From positions 1 to 37,120 of the forward strand of contig JAJDWI010000123.1 of assembly GCA_022825665.1 (NCBI GenBank): DNA of 37,120 bases, written 5' to 3'. The notes beneath the pieces were generated by a model. It ran no database searches. It was given only the letters and a program-made list of their open reading frames with translations, and had not been told where the DNA came from. This stretch comes from Candidatus Poribacteria bacterium. GTDB lineage: Bacteria > Poribacteria > WGA-4E > WGA-3G. A program made the translations under genes and the position numbers. Shown one piece after another: positions 1-7,614 of this stretch (position 1 is the first letter of the stretch; every line of letters starts with the position of its first letter).

Positions 1-392
1 AGAAGAGACTTGTCTTCCAATGTTCTTTTGTCAAAGGTAACCCTGCATCCTTTGCAATAGAATATATACTCACCAACTCATAATCCTGCAAATCCTGAAA
101 TCCCGGGGAATGCCTAAATGGCATTCATACCGTTGATTTGGAAATCCTGGTTCAGACAACATCGTAGGGGCGAGGTTTCCTCGCCCATCTTCACTTCGGA
201 CATTCTCGTAGGTCGGATCGAGCAAAACGACCTCCAACAAATATTGTGTCTGAACCAAGATTTACAGAATAAGAGATTTGTATGCCAATGTTCCTTTGTC
301 AAGGTAACCCTTCATCCTTTGCAATAGAATATATACTCACCAACTCCTAATCCTGGAAATCCTGAAATCTTGGAAATCCTGGTTCAGACAAC
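1..392. repeat. Non-coding direct duplication of about 100 bp
   Basis: Bases 1-102 and 268-369 are diverged copies of one sequence. Both contain the string CCTTTGCAATAGAATATATA followed by CTCACCAACTC, and both end in a run of AATCCTG-type short repeats. The second copy runs on into GGAAATCCTGGTTCAGACAA (371-390), a motif also seen at 141-160, near 2570 and near 2920. No convincing gene lies here: the short open frames use no recognisable protein sequence. The stretch 393-473 after it is AT-rich and shows nothing else. Confidence 0.75.
108..262. repeat. Composite palindromic segment between the two direct-repeat copies
   Basis: Four nested structures are visible. There is a perfect 7-bp hairpin, GAATGCC (108-114) with GGCATTC (120-126). 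The motif AAATCCTGGTTCAGACA (142-158) is repeated in inverted form at about 246-262. Between these lies a GGGCGAGG-TTT-CCTCGCCC hairpin (168-186). A second stem, AGGTCG (210-215) with CGACCT (228-233), lies in a 15-base string (207-221) that recurs in reverse complement at 21352-21366. The arrangement resembles a small non-autonomous element or a nest of REP-like units. No coding function is seen. Confidence 0.6.
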
Positions 393-473
393 AAGTAATT
401 CAATAAATTAATCTTCATATAAGAACTGCCGCAGCACAATAAAATCACGATATAAATAATTTTGAGATACGTT

Positions 474-1739
474 CTACTTCCTTTGTGTCCCCTGCTTCAA
501 ACGTTCTAACTTATTCAATGCCTCCAAAGCATCTCTATCATTCGGTTTTATTTTTGTAATGTGTTGATAAACTTCAATCGCTTTATCAATCTGTTGCTGT
601 TGTGCATAAATCTCCGCCAACCCATGATACGCCAAAGTCAACTTCGGCATTTTCTGAATTGCCTTTTGTAGATGCAATTCAGCCTTATCATACACTTTCT
701 GAGAACTATAGATCCACCCTAATCTCACATGTGCTTCAACAGCATTAGGATTCAATTCCAGCACTTTATTGAATAGCGGAATCGCCTGCTGATGCATATC
801 AATATCCATTAACAACCTACCCAGTTTATCATATCCTGTAACAAAAGTAGGATTCAACCGAAGCATTACTTGATAAGTAGAAATTGCCGCAGAGATATGC
901 TTATGAGCAACATGGATTTCCGCCAATGTCAACCAAAGGGCAGTGTTCGTAGGGTCTTCAGCAAGCGTGTCTTCAATCGCGTAAGTCTTGTCGTAATATG
1001 CCTTCATCTCACGGAAAAGTTTCAGCTGTTCTGTTGCCGAATCCATATCCCCAAGAAGACGATACGCTTTCGCAAGGTTATAATAGGCACTCTGAATGAA
1101 CGGTTTATGCTGAATCGCAGTCTTATAGTGAGATACCGCTTCCTGTGGCTTGTGTTGCATCAGCGCAATTAAACCCAACCACTCATAGACTTCAGCAAAA
1201 TTCGGTTTCAACGCAAGGGTACGTTTAAACGAAGCATGTGCCTTGTCAAATTTTGCTTGATGGGTATAGATATAACCGAGACGGTAATGTGTATCTGCTA
1301 CCGTAGAACATCTTTCAACTGCTTCAATCGCATGTTTCTCAGCGATGTCTAATTTGCTCTGTTTGCAGTAGATTTCAGAAAGCAGAAGATGTGTAAATCC
1401 AAATAAACGCTCGTTTGTTGATAGATTTTGTGAGGCTGCTATTTTGAATATTTCGTTTGCAGTCTTTATGGATAATTCTAACGCATCCTGTAACTTATAG
1501 ACATTTGCTAATTGAAAGAGAACATTAATATCTGTCGGATTTCGCACCAAAATTGATTTAAAGGTATCTACAGCTTTCGTGTATAGTTTTAACTTGACGT
1601 ATTCTACACCCTGTTGTAATTCCGCGGTTGATTCAGACCTGCTAATAGACGGCATAAACGACAAAAACGCAATAAGAATTAAAACCCAACAAGTTCGTTT
1701 TGCGAATATTATATTCTGACGTTTTCCATCTACTTCCAT
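474..1739 (-). CDS. Exported or membrane-anchored TPR-repeat protein
   Basis: A 421-residue protein made almost wholly of tetratricopeptide repeats. I count about ten helix-pair units with the usual W/L-G-Y-A-F-P spacing, for example around HYRLGYIYTHQAKFDKA and AHVRLGWIYSSQKVYDKAE. TPR arrays are scaffolds for protein-protein contacts, so no reaction is implied. The N-terminus has basic residues followed by a hydrophobic stretch (WVLILIAFLSFMP), a signal peptide or anchor, so it probably acts in the periplasm or at the envelope. I chose the ATG at 1739 because it lies 10 bases after the stop of the upstream gene and puts the signal at the N-terminus. The longer frame to 1847 would overlap that gene by about 100 bases. 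It is probably co-transcribed with the carboxymuconolactone-decarboxylase-like gene. Confidence 0.85.
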   Translation of the reverse strand: MEVDGKRQNIIFAKRTCWVLILIAFLSFMPSISRSESTAELQQGVEYVKLKLYTKAVDTFKSILVRNPTDINVLFQLANVYKLQDALELSIKTANEIFKIAASQNLSTNERLFGFTHLLLSEIYCKQSKLDIAEKHAIEAVERCSTVADTHYRLGYIYTHQAKFDKAHASFKRTLALKPNFAEVYEWLGLIALMQHKPQEAVSHYKTAIQHKPFIQSAYYNLAKAYRLLGDMDSATEQLKLFREMKAYYDKTYAIEDTLAEDPTNTALWLTLAEIHVAHKHISAAISTYQVMLRLNPTFVTGYDKLGRLLMDIDMHQQAIPLFNKVLELNPNAVEAHVRLGWIYSSQKVYDKAELHLQKAIQKMPKLTLAYHGLAEIYAQQQQIDKAIEVYQHITKIKPNDRDALEALNKLERLKQGTQRK

Positions 1740-1749
1740 ACGTCTGTTC

Positions 1750-2079
1750 TCAATCAGACTGAGGTTGTTTGTCCACAACATCCTGAATCCAAGACAAGGC
1801 TGCCATACTTGAAGACCAACCGATAGATGTAACAGCAAGCAGCGCAACCTGTTGTATCTCCTCTCGTGTTATTCCTTCACGCAGCGCACGACGTGTATGC
1901 GAATGCACAGCACCTTCAGACTTCGCACCAATAGCAAGCGCAAGTTTAGTAAGACGCACAGTTTTAGAGTCAAGAGGTCCAGCAGTACCACACGCCTCAC
2001 CCAAACCCTGATACGCTTTCCAAACATCAGGATATTCTTCTATGACACCCTGAAGAAAATCAGGTAATTTCTCTTTCAT
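1750..2079 (-). CDS. Carboxymuconolactone decarboxylase / AhpD-like family protein
   Basis: A 109-residue all-helical protein with the family signature around residues 50-85: an E...H...A...G.t.EEI pattern, here in SEGAVHSHTRRALREG followed by ITREEIQQ. Family members include gamma-carboxymuconolactone decarboxylase and the AhpD peroxidase reductase. AhpD-type enzymes use a CxxC pair, which is absent here; the only cysteine is near residue 30, outside the motif. A thiol-peroxidase role is therefore unlikely, and this is a non-redox-type member of unknown substrate. It lies upstream of the TPR gene with a 10-base gap and 144 bases downstream of tatA. No strong ribosome-binding site is seen before the ATG. 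Confidence 0.8.
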   Translation of the reverse strand: MKEKLPDFLQGVIEEYPDVWKAYQGLGEACGTAGPLDSKTVRLTKLALAIGAKSEGAVHSHTRRALREGITREEIQQVALLAVTSIGWSSSMAALSWIQDVVDKQPQSD

Positions 2080-2091
2080 CGTATATATAAT

Positions 2092-2212
2092 CCCATTTTA
2101 AATTATTTGTCTCATAAACAAAAACGCGTTTGTAGTCGCGCAATTCACGCGCCTCTTACATTCTACACAGCGTGAGATTTCCTAAATCTAATGAGACTTG
2201 ATTAATAAAAAT
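2092..2212. repeat. Possible MITE-like element between tatA and the CMD gene
   Basis: The gap contains the recurring core ACGCGTTTGTAGTCGCGC followed by a GCGC hairpin and CCTCTTACATT (about 2124-2163). The flanks, CCATTTTAAATTATTTG at the left and the reverse complement of the right flank near 2190-2212, share CCATTTT and TCTCAT in the same order, suggesting imperfect terminal inverted repeats. It appears to be a diverged relative of the better-preserved element at 5701-5833. Confidence 0.45.
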
Positions 2213-2223
2213 GGTTTAAAAAT

Positions 2224-2430
2224 CTAACTAACTTCCTCTTTCTGTGGTGCTTCACCTTCCGTCTGCGCTGTCGTTTCTGCTTCATCCGACTGGTCTTCTT
2301 TTAATCCAGATTTAAAATTTGTAATACTTTTTCCAAGACCACGTGCTAATTCAGGTAACTTTTTCGATCCAAACAAAAGTATCACAATTGCTAATATAAT
2401 GACCCATTCCAACCCACCAGGGAATCCCAT
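2224..2430 (-). CDS. tatA: Sec-independent protein translocase subunit TatA/E
   Basis: A 68-residue protein with the complete TatA layout: a short N-terminal transmembrane helix (about residues 7-20), the hinge [15 protein letters not shown], an amphipathic helix and an acidic, Glu/Gln-rich tail. TatA oligomerises to let folded, twin-arginine-signal proteins cross the cytoplasmic membrane, working with TatC, which is not in this window. The FG hinge and the A/G spacing favour TatA/TatE over TatB. The start is supported by GGAG about 8 bases upstream. It stands at the edge of the repeat-filled gap, so its promoter probably lies in 2431-2570. Confidence 0.93.
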   Translation of the reverse strand: MGFPGGLEWVIILAIVILLFGSKKLPELARGLGKSITNFKSGLKEDQSDEAETTAQTEGEAPQKEEVS

Positions 2431-2591
2431 TTTTCTATCTCCATATAATTGTTATTTGTGCACTAAGAGCATGCACAGTAATAATTAACTCTATATTCTA
2501 CCACATAAAGCAAACAATTTCATCTAAATTTTACTTTCTTCTGTAGGAGCCACCTCTTATCCCAAAAATCTTGGTTCAGACAACATCGTAG

Positions 2592-2780
2592 GGGCGGGGT
2601 CTCCCCGCCCGTATCATCTTGACAGGTTCCTCACCTGTATTGTCCCATCTCATCGTAGGGGCGGGTCTCCCGCCCTATATATGTCAACTTAAGGAGAAAA
2701 CGCGTTTGTAGTCGCGCAATTCATTGCGCCTCTTACATTTGTCACCTCATGCCTATCGTAGGGGCGAGGTCCCCTCGCCC
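2592..2780. repeat. GGGCGGGG-type hairpins with paired base changes
   Basis: Members lie at 168-186, 2592-2610, 2659-2675, 2762-2780 and 3204-3222, usually preceded by ATCGTAG. The stems are GGGCGGGG/CCCCGCCC in some and GGGCGAGG/CCTCGCCC in others, with 3-base loops. The change in one arm is matched in the other, which indicates that base pairing has been kept. A decayed copy lies near 3113-3132. Confidence 0.8.
2671..2732. repeat. 62-bp perfect direct repeat, copy 1
   Basis: Bases 2671-2732 are identical to 3128-3189. The unit starts with the end of a GC-rich hairpin, passes through TATATATGTCAACTTAAGG and ends in the GCGCAAT-TC-ATTGCGC hairpin followed by CTC. Identity over 62 bases indicates a recent duplication or gene conversion within the array. 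Confidence 0.85.
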
Positions 2781-2802
2781 GTAGCAAGCCCGTGACATGT
2801 AC

Positions 2803-2871
2803 ACTATAGCCTCGGAGAGGCGAAAGGTGTATAGTTAACGGGTATCCATCAACAAAGAGCCCCAGCGGGGC
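2803..2871. repeat. Two GCCCC-AGC-GGGGC family hairpins
   Basis: The first (2809-2821) reads GCCTC-GGA-GAGGC and the second (2859-2871) GCCCC-AGC-GGGGC. Both are followed by GRCRAAGGTGTATAG-type sequence, giving paired changes in the stem. The first is also enclosed by ACTATA (2803-2808) and TATAGT (2830-2835). Two more members lie at 7862-7874 and 7910-7922. Confidence 0.75.
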
Positions 2872-3127
2872 GACAGGTGTATAGCTTTCTCTTATCCTGA
2901 AAATCCTGAAATCCTGAAAATCCTGGTTCAGACAAGAAATTCTGAAACCCACATAAAACATATTGGATATATATTGTTCCACTCTATTGATTAATTTCAC
3001 TTCCCATACAACCATCCGTTAAACTATAACATCATTTCGAAATGAAAACTTTTTATTAACGAAAAACCGCGTTTGTAGTCGCGCAATTTATTGCGCCTCT
3101 TACATTATCGTAGGGGTGAGGTTTCCG

Positions 3128-3189
3128 CGCCCTATATATGTCAACTTAAGGAGAAAACGCGTTTGTAGTCGCGCAATTCATTGCGCCTC
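3128..3189. repeat. 62-bp perfect direct repeat, copy 2
   Basis: Second copy of the unit at 2671-2732. It is followed by CGGACATT where copy 1 has TTACATT, so the two diverge immediately after the repeat. Confidence 0.85.
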
Positions 3190-3447
3190 GGACATTATCG
3201 TAGGGGCGGGGTTTCCCCGCCCGTATTGACACTTTACGTATCGGTTATGCTTGTAGTCGCGCAATTCATTGCGCCTCGGACATTCAGATTAGAATTAAAG
3301 TCTAAAAATGTGGTTTAATTTATTAGAATTGGTATAAGATGATCGTTAACTTTGTTAGATGACACGAATATCTTGTAATGGTATCTTTGTTTTTTCTATT
3401 ATGACAGAAACTATACCCAGTTTTGTCTCACTTTCGTAACAATTCAT

Positions 3448-3456
3448 TGTTATAAT
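3448..3456 (+). promoter_or_regulatory. Extended -10 promoter for pstS
   Basis: TGTTATAAT is an exact extended -10 (TGnTATAAT), 33 bases before the pstS start. No good -35 hexamer is seen at the usual distance, as is common for extended -10 promoters. I do not see a convincing E. coli-type Pho box. Confidence 0.55.
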
Positions 3457-3488
3457 ACAAGATATACTTTTGCCATAGGAATGTTTTC

Positions 3489-4400
3489 ATGAAATATAGA
3501 GGATTAATCATTTATGTTGTCTTGACCATACTGGTTGTTTCCATATATGGTTTTGTCATAAGAGATGGATCGTCAGGTAAGGAGACAGGAGAAGTCTCAG
3601 GACATTCCATCATCAAAAATAAAGGCTCGGATACTATGGTCAATTTAGCACAGGCATGGGCTGAAGTGTATTCCGATATTTCTGACACTGTATCAGTTGA
3701 GGTGTCAGGTGGAGGATCAGGAACAGGTGTTGCTGCATTGATCAATGGCACTGTTGATATTGCCAACTGTAGTCGACAGATAAAACCTAAGGAGAAGGAA
3801 GAGGCGACGAAAAACACAGGTAAAGAACCTATTGAGTTCATTGTTGGATATGATGCACTCGCTGTATATGTTCACAAAGACAACCCACTCAACGAAATTA
3901 CTATCCCACAACTTGCAGAAATATATGGAGAAGAAGGAACGATAACCAGATGGGATCAACTTGGAATTGCTAATTCTGGATGCAGAAGTGATAAAATCAT
4001 ACGAATCAGCCGACAGTCAAACTCAGGCACATATTTTTACTTTAGAGAAGCACTTCTTGGTAAAGAGCGCGATTTTGAATCGGGATCGTTAGATTTACAC
4101 GGTTCAAAAGATGTGGTGGAAGTTATTGGACGTACACATTGTGCTATCGGCTATAGTGGTATGGGGTATGCAACAGACCATGTGAAGATGTTAAAGGTTG
4201 CAACCACAGCAGATCAACCATACTACGCACCCAATCTTGAGAACGTAATAGCAAAAACATACCCGATTGCACGTCCTCTTTACATGTATTCCCTTGGTGA
4301 ACCAACAGGTGAAGCAAAAGCATATCTGGATTGGATTTTATCTGATGAAGGACAAAAGATCGTTGAGGAACTTGGATTTGTTCCGTTAACTAAAAACTGA
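3489..4400 (+). CDS. pstS: Phosphate ABC transporter, phosphate-binding protein PstS
   Basis: A 303-residue class of PstS. An N-terminal hydrophobic stretch (residues 6-24) serves as signal or anchor; no lipobox cysteine is seen. The mature part begins with IKNKGSDTM, contains VSGGGSGTGVAALINGTVDI and SRQ, and later RISRQSNSGTYFYFREA, the phosphate-binding loops of the family. It captures inorganic phosphate outside the cytoplasmic membrane and delivers it to the PstC/PstA permease. ATAGGA lies about 8 bases before the ATG. It is the first gene of the pst locus, 16 bases before the DUF805-PstC gene. Confidence 0.95.
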   Translation: MKYRGLIIYVVLTILVVSIYGFVIRDGSSGKETGEVSGHSIIKNKGSDTMVNLAQAWAEVYSDISDTVSVEVSGGGSGTGVAALINGTVDIANCSRQIKPKEKEEATKNTGKEPIEFIVGYDALAVYVHKDNPLNEITIPQLAEIYGEEGTITRWDQLGIANSGCRSDKIIRISRQSNSGTYFYFREALLGKERDFESGSLDLHGSKDVVEVIGRTHCAIGYSGMGYATDHVKMLKVATTADQPYYAPNLENVIAKTYPIARPLYMYSLGEPTGEAKAYLDWILSDEGQKIVEELGFVPLTKN

Positions 4401-4416
4401 AGGTTTTCTTGTTTTA

Positions 4417-5694
4417 ATGAAATTTATTCAAATCTTATTTTCATTTGAAGGACGGATCAACAGATCGGGTTGGTGGTTGCTGAATTTACCAATATTCGTC
4501 ATATTTGCTGTATCCGCAGTAACATTTGATTTTCCAATAAACAAATCACTTGAACATATTCAAGTGATTATCCTCTTAGTACTTGCTCTGGTCCACATAA
4601 CCATATCCGCAAAACGTTGGCAAGACAAGAACAAGTCAGCATTGTGGTTATTGTTTCATATTGTTCCACTTATCTGTTCTGTCAGTATACTCGCCGTCAA
4701 ACTAACTTCAGGATGGTGGGAACTGTTCCATCTTATCACAGTTATTAATGGTCTTTGGACATGTGTTGAATTAGGATTCATTAAAGGTACTGAAGGTAGT
4801 AATCAGTATGGACCTGACTCCGAAACCTCATCAGAGACTGTAATTGATGCCTACATTAGCATTTGCGGAATAAGTTCAATCATTTTTGTTTTTGGCATCT
4901 TTTTCTTCGTTTTTAAGGAGGGAGCAGGTTTTCTATTTGGTGGTTTAGATATATGGCAGTTCTTGACAAGTGAAGAGTGGTATCCAACATCGCTTGAAAA
5001 CAAAAGATACGGCACATTCGCACTAATACTCGGTACATTCAGTGTGACCGCACTGGCAATGTTGCTCGCTGTTCCATTTGGACTTGGTGCTGCAATCTAT
5101 GTATCTGAGTTTTGCAGTCCAAAGTTAAGGGAAACCTTCAAAATTGTCATTGAATTTCTTGCTGCGATTCCATCGGTTGTATGGGGATTCATCGGGTTAA
5201 CATTGATGAACCAACTAATTATACAAGTATTCAATGCACCTATCGGTTTGACAATGCTTAATGGTGGTATTATGCTTGCATTGATGAGTGTTCCTATCAT
5301 AGTTTCCATCGCAGAGGATGCCTTGAAGGCTGTTCCAGATTCTTATCGTGAAGCTGCAGAAGCACTTGGTGCAACACGTTGGCAGGTTATATATAGAGTG
5401 TTATTACCCGCAGCAAAGAATGGTTTGTTGGCAGCAGTATTACTCGGTGCAGCGCGTTCCATCGGTGAAACGATGGCTGTCCTGATGGCAACTGGACATT
5501 CAGTCAACATTCCGTCTGGACCACTTTCGTGGATACGCACTCTTACAGCAACTATTGCAGCGGAGTTAGGTGAAGTGGCAAGAGGTGGAGAACATTACCA
5601 AGTATTATTTATTATTGGAATCTTACTATTTTCAATTACATTCGTGGTAAACCTTATTGCTGATTTAGTGATTAAAGGAATTCGTCAAAGTTAA
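4417..5694 (+). CDS. pstC: Phosphate permease PstC with an N-terminal DUF805 domain
   Basis: A 425-residue fusion. Residues about 1-135 have all the hallmarks of DUF805: FEGRINRSGWW, then AKRWQDKNKSALWLL, and finally KGTEGSNQYGPD, with four hydrophobic helices. Residues about 145-425 are an ordinary PstC core, with VPFGLGAAIYVSEF, IPSVVWGF and the EAA loop EAAEALGATRWQVIYRVLLP near 311-330, which docks onto the ATPase. PstC normally is about 300 residues, so the extra 130 are an addition and not a misplaced start: the frame is continuous and the DUF805 motifs are in frame. DUF805 has no established biochemical role. It probably pairs with PstA (5848-6765). The DUF805 part may be an extra membrane-embedded interaction module. 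Confidence 0.93.
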   Translation: MKFIQILFSFEGRINRSGWWLLNLPIFVIFAVSAVTFDFPINKSLEHIQVIILLVLALVHITISAKRWQDKNKSALWLLFHIVPLICSVSILAVKLTSGWWELFHLITVINGLWTCVELGFIKGTEGSNQYGPDSETSSETVIDAYISICGISSIIFVFGIFFFVFKEGAGFLFGGLDIWQFLTSEEWYPTSLENKRYGTFALILGTFSVTALAMLLAVPFGLGAAIYVSEFCSPKLRETFKIVIEFLAAIPSVVWGFIGLTLMNQLIIQVFNAPIGLTMLNGGIMLALMSVPIIVSIAEDALKAVPDSYREAAEALGATRWQVIYRVLLPAAKNGLLAAVLLGAARSIGETMAVLMATGHSVNIPSGPLSWIRTLTATIAAELGEVARGGEHYQVLFIIGILLFSITFVVNLIADLVIKGIRQS

Positions 5695-5700
5695 CACACG

Positions 5701-5833
5701 TTATACCATTTCTAAATAATAACTTCTCATTAACAAAAAACGCGTTCGTAGTCGCGCAATTCATTGCGCCTCGGACATTAGAATTAGTATTAAAGTCTCA
5801 AAATGTAGTTTTATTTATTAGAAATTGGTATTA
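5701..5833. mobile_element. MITE-like element filling the pstC-pstA gap
   Basis: Near-terminal inverted repeats are ATACCATTTCTAAATAA (5703-5719) and, on the other side, TTATTAGAAATTGGTAT (5815-5831), which pair with one indel. Inside is the recurring core CGCGTTCGTAGTCGCGC, a GCGCAAT-TC-ATTGCGC hairpin and CCTCGGACATT. The element occupies almost the whole 153-base gap between two genes that are normally adjacent, so it looks like an insertion. A partial copy with the same right half lies at about 3251-3337, just upstream of pstS. It encodes no protein. Confidence 0.7.
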
Positions 5834-5847
5834 CTATCAAGGAATTT

Positions 5848-6765
5848 ATGAATACCGAAACTGATATATCTGCACAGGACATGTTTACTGAAACAGCCAT
5901 CGGAAAACAGAACAGGCATATAGAGAATGTGGTCAAAATATTCTTCCTCATAATGACCTGTTTGATGATTCTGCCATTGCTTCTAATTATCGGATACCTT
6001 TTCTACAAGGCACTGCCAGTGCTGTCTCTTGATTTTCTGTTCACGAATCCAAAAGATAATATGCGTGCTGGTGGTATTTGGGCACCATTCTTGGGTACAA
6101 TCTATCTTGTTGTGGTTTCCCTATTAGTAACAGCCCCGATTGGTGTGTTTGCTTCTGTATATTTGAACGAGTATGCACGAGATAATTGGTTTACGCGCAT
6201 AGTGAACCTGGCTGTAGTGAACCTTGCAGGCGTGCCAAGTATTGTGCATGCACTGTTCGGTGTTGGGGCATTTGTGTTGTTTGCTGGTTTAGGTGAGTCA
6301 ATACTTGCCGCATCCCTAACATTAGCAATTATGACATTACCTGTTATCATCGCAAGCACAACAGAAGCACTGAAAGCCGTACCGATGTCTTTCCGTGAAG
6401 CATGCTGGAATCTCGGTGCAACACGTTGGCAAACGATTCGTAGGATTGTTCTACCAAACTCAATTAGCGGTATTCTAACAGGTGTAATTCTACAAGTATC
6501 CCGTGCTGCAGGTGAAACAGCACCTATTATGTTCACGGGGGCAGTGTTTTTTAAACCTATTGCAGAAGGCGACTTTTTTGCATATAATATATTTGACCAG
6601 TGTATGGCACTTTCATTACACCTCTATACGATTTCTACACAGGTGCCGGATGTTACAGAGGGCATTCCTTATGGCACTGCGATTGTACTTGTCGGCAGTG
6701 TCCTACTTGTGAATGCTGCCTCAATAATTCTGCGGGTATATCTTAGAACGCGAAAGAAGTGGTAG
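5848..6765 (+). CDS. pstA: Phosphate ABC transporter permease PstA
   Basis: A 305-residue inner-membrane permease. It has a first helix at about residues 30-52, then PFLGTIYLVVVSLLVTAPIG, the region VNLAGVPSIVHALFG and the EAA loop EACWNLGATRWQTIRRIVLP, followed by SRAAGETAPIMFTG, all typical of PstA. It forms the channel with PstC. CAAGGA lies just before the ATG. It is separated from pstC by the MITE-like element and followed by a K+ channel gene instead of directly by pstB, the usual next gene. Confidence 0.95.
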   Translation: MNTETDISAQDMFTETAIGKQNRHIENVVKIFFLIMTCLMILPLLLIIGYLFYKALPVLSLDFLFTNPKDNMRAGGIWAPFLGTIYLVVVSLLVTAPIGVFASVYLNEYARDNWFTRIVNLAVVNLAGVPSIVHALFGVGAFVLFAGLGESILAASLTLAIMTLPVIIASTTEALKAVPMSFREACWNLGATRWQTIRRIVLPNSISGILTGVILQVSRAAGETAPIMFTGAVFFKPIAEGDFFAYNIFDQCMALSLHLYTISTQVPDVTEGIPYGTAIVLVGSVLLVNAASIILRVYLRTRKKW

Positions 6766-6855
6766 TTCATTGGTTTTGAAAGCAGGAGTGCCACTTGCTG
6801 GTATTGTGGATTTCGTTATTGTAGTCTGCTATCTCGCCAGAGGGCGTATTATAGG

Positions 6856-7614
6856 ATGTTACCCATGTTGAATGAAGTTAACGATGAACACACAGGTTTT
6901 CGAAAAGACTTATACGAAATAATAGAAGGACCTTTAATAAGTGGGATCATTCAATTTTTGATTCTCGCTTCTGCAGCAGCCTTTGTTCTTGAGACTGAAT
7001 CTGCATTTGATAAATATGAATCCTATTTTGTAATAATAGATTGGTCGTTTTTAACGCTTTTTTCAGTAGAATATATTTTACGTGTCTACACTGCCCCTGA
7101 TAGGAAAGGGTTTATATTCAGTTTCTTCGGTATAATTGATCTACTTGCGATTTTACCCGCTCTCGTGCTTATTCCTGGGTTTCGTGTGCTACGTGTTCTC
7201 AGATTCTTACGAATATTCAGAATCTTTAAAGCAACACGATTCGTCTTGGCAGTGGATAGAATGATTGAGGCATTAGGTGAAGTCAGAAGAGAACTTCTTG
7301 CACTTGTAATTCTGTGTTCGCTGTTTGTTTATTTAGCTGCATGTGGTATCTACTTTTTTGAAAAAGACGCACAACCTGAGGCATTTGGTTCTATACCAGA
7401 TGCTATGTGGTGGGCAATCGTATCGCTAACAACTATTGGATATGGTGATGTGTATCCTGTTACCCCTGGCGGTAAAATCTTCACTGCATTGGTTGCCTTA
7501 GTAGGTGTAGGACTTATTGCTATTCCATCTGGATTATTAGCTTCCGTTCTAACTGAAGCGAGGGTGGAAGAGGAACTTCAAAACGGGGACGATGGTGAAG
7601 AAGATGAAAAATAG
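6856..7614 (+). CDS. Six-helix voltage-gated-type potassium channel
   Basis: A 252-residue Kv-type channel. S1-S3 span roughly residues 27-105, and S4 carries regularly spaced arginines (FRVLRVLRFLRIFRIFKATR, about 109-128), the voltage-sensor pattern. The pore helix and selectivity filter TTIGYGD lie at 192-198 and S6 at about 205-232, ending in a short acidic tail. It should form a tetrameric K+ channel in the cytoplasmic membrane. All key residues are present, so it is probably functional. Its place between pstA and pstB, on the same strand, is unusual. The start could also be the ATG at 6868, three residues or so downstream; neither has a clear ribosome-binding site. Confidence 0.93.
   Translation: MLPMLNEVNDEHTGFRKDLYEIIEGPLISGIIQFLILASAAAFVLETESAFDKYESYFVIIDWSFLTLFSVEYILRVYTAPDRKGFIFSFFGIIDLLAILPALVLIPGFRVLRVLRFLRIFRIFKATRFVLAVDRMIEALGEVRRELLALVILCSLFVYLAACGIYFFEKDAQPEAFGSIPDAMWWAIVSLTTIGYGDVYPVTPGGKIFTALVALVGVGLIAIPSGLLASVLTEARVEEELQNGDDGEEDEK

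Larger units (their letters stand above)
2569..3340. repeat. Intergenic array of interspersed hairpin repeats
   Basis: The gap from tatA to pstS holds at least three short repeat families mixed together: GGGCG-rich hairpins, the GTAGTCGCGCAATTCATTGC family, and the GCCCC-AGC-GGGGC family, plus one copy of the TCCTGGTTCAGACA motif near 2920. Family members are irregularly spaced and of mixed type, so this is not a CRISPR. The open frame that crosses 2689-3015 on the minus strand is repeat-derived and not considered a gene. Such REP-like arrays may serve as transcription stops or supercoiling sites; that is inference. Confidence 0.8.

Noticed and set aside
118-327. Short plus-strand open frame in the left-end repeats
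   Set aside because: It crosses the hairpin and direct repeats, with no start signal and no conserved text.
2689-3015. 108-codon open frame on the minus strand
   Set aside because: It runs through three repeat families and its protein text comes from them; no ribosome-binding site or family features.
2569-3290. Possible CRISPR array
   Set aside because: Repeats are of several families, unevenly spaced and separated by other repeats; there are no uniform spacers and no cas genes.
3340-3488. Pho box upstream of pstS
   Set aside because: I looked for tandem CTGTCAT-like repeats at 11-base spacing and found only a single TATGACAG-like string; not enough to call.
6102-6536. 144-codon open frame opposite pstA
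   Set aside because: It lies wholly antisense to a well-recognised gene, with Arg/Thr-rich text typical of a shadow frame.
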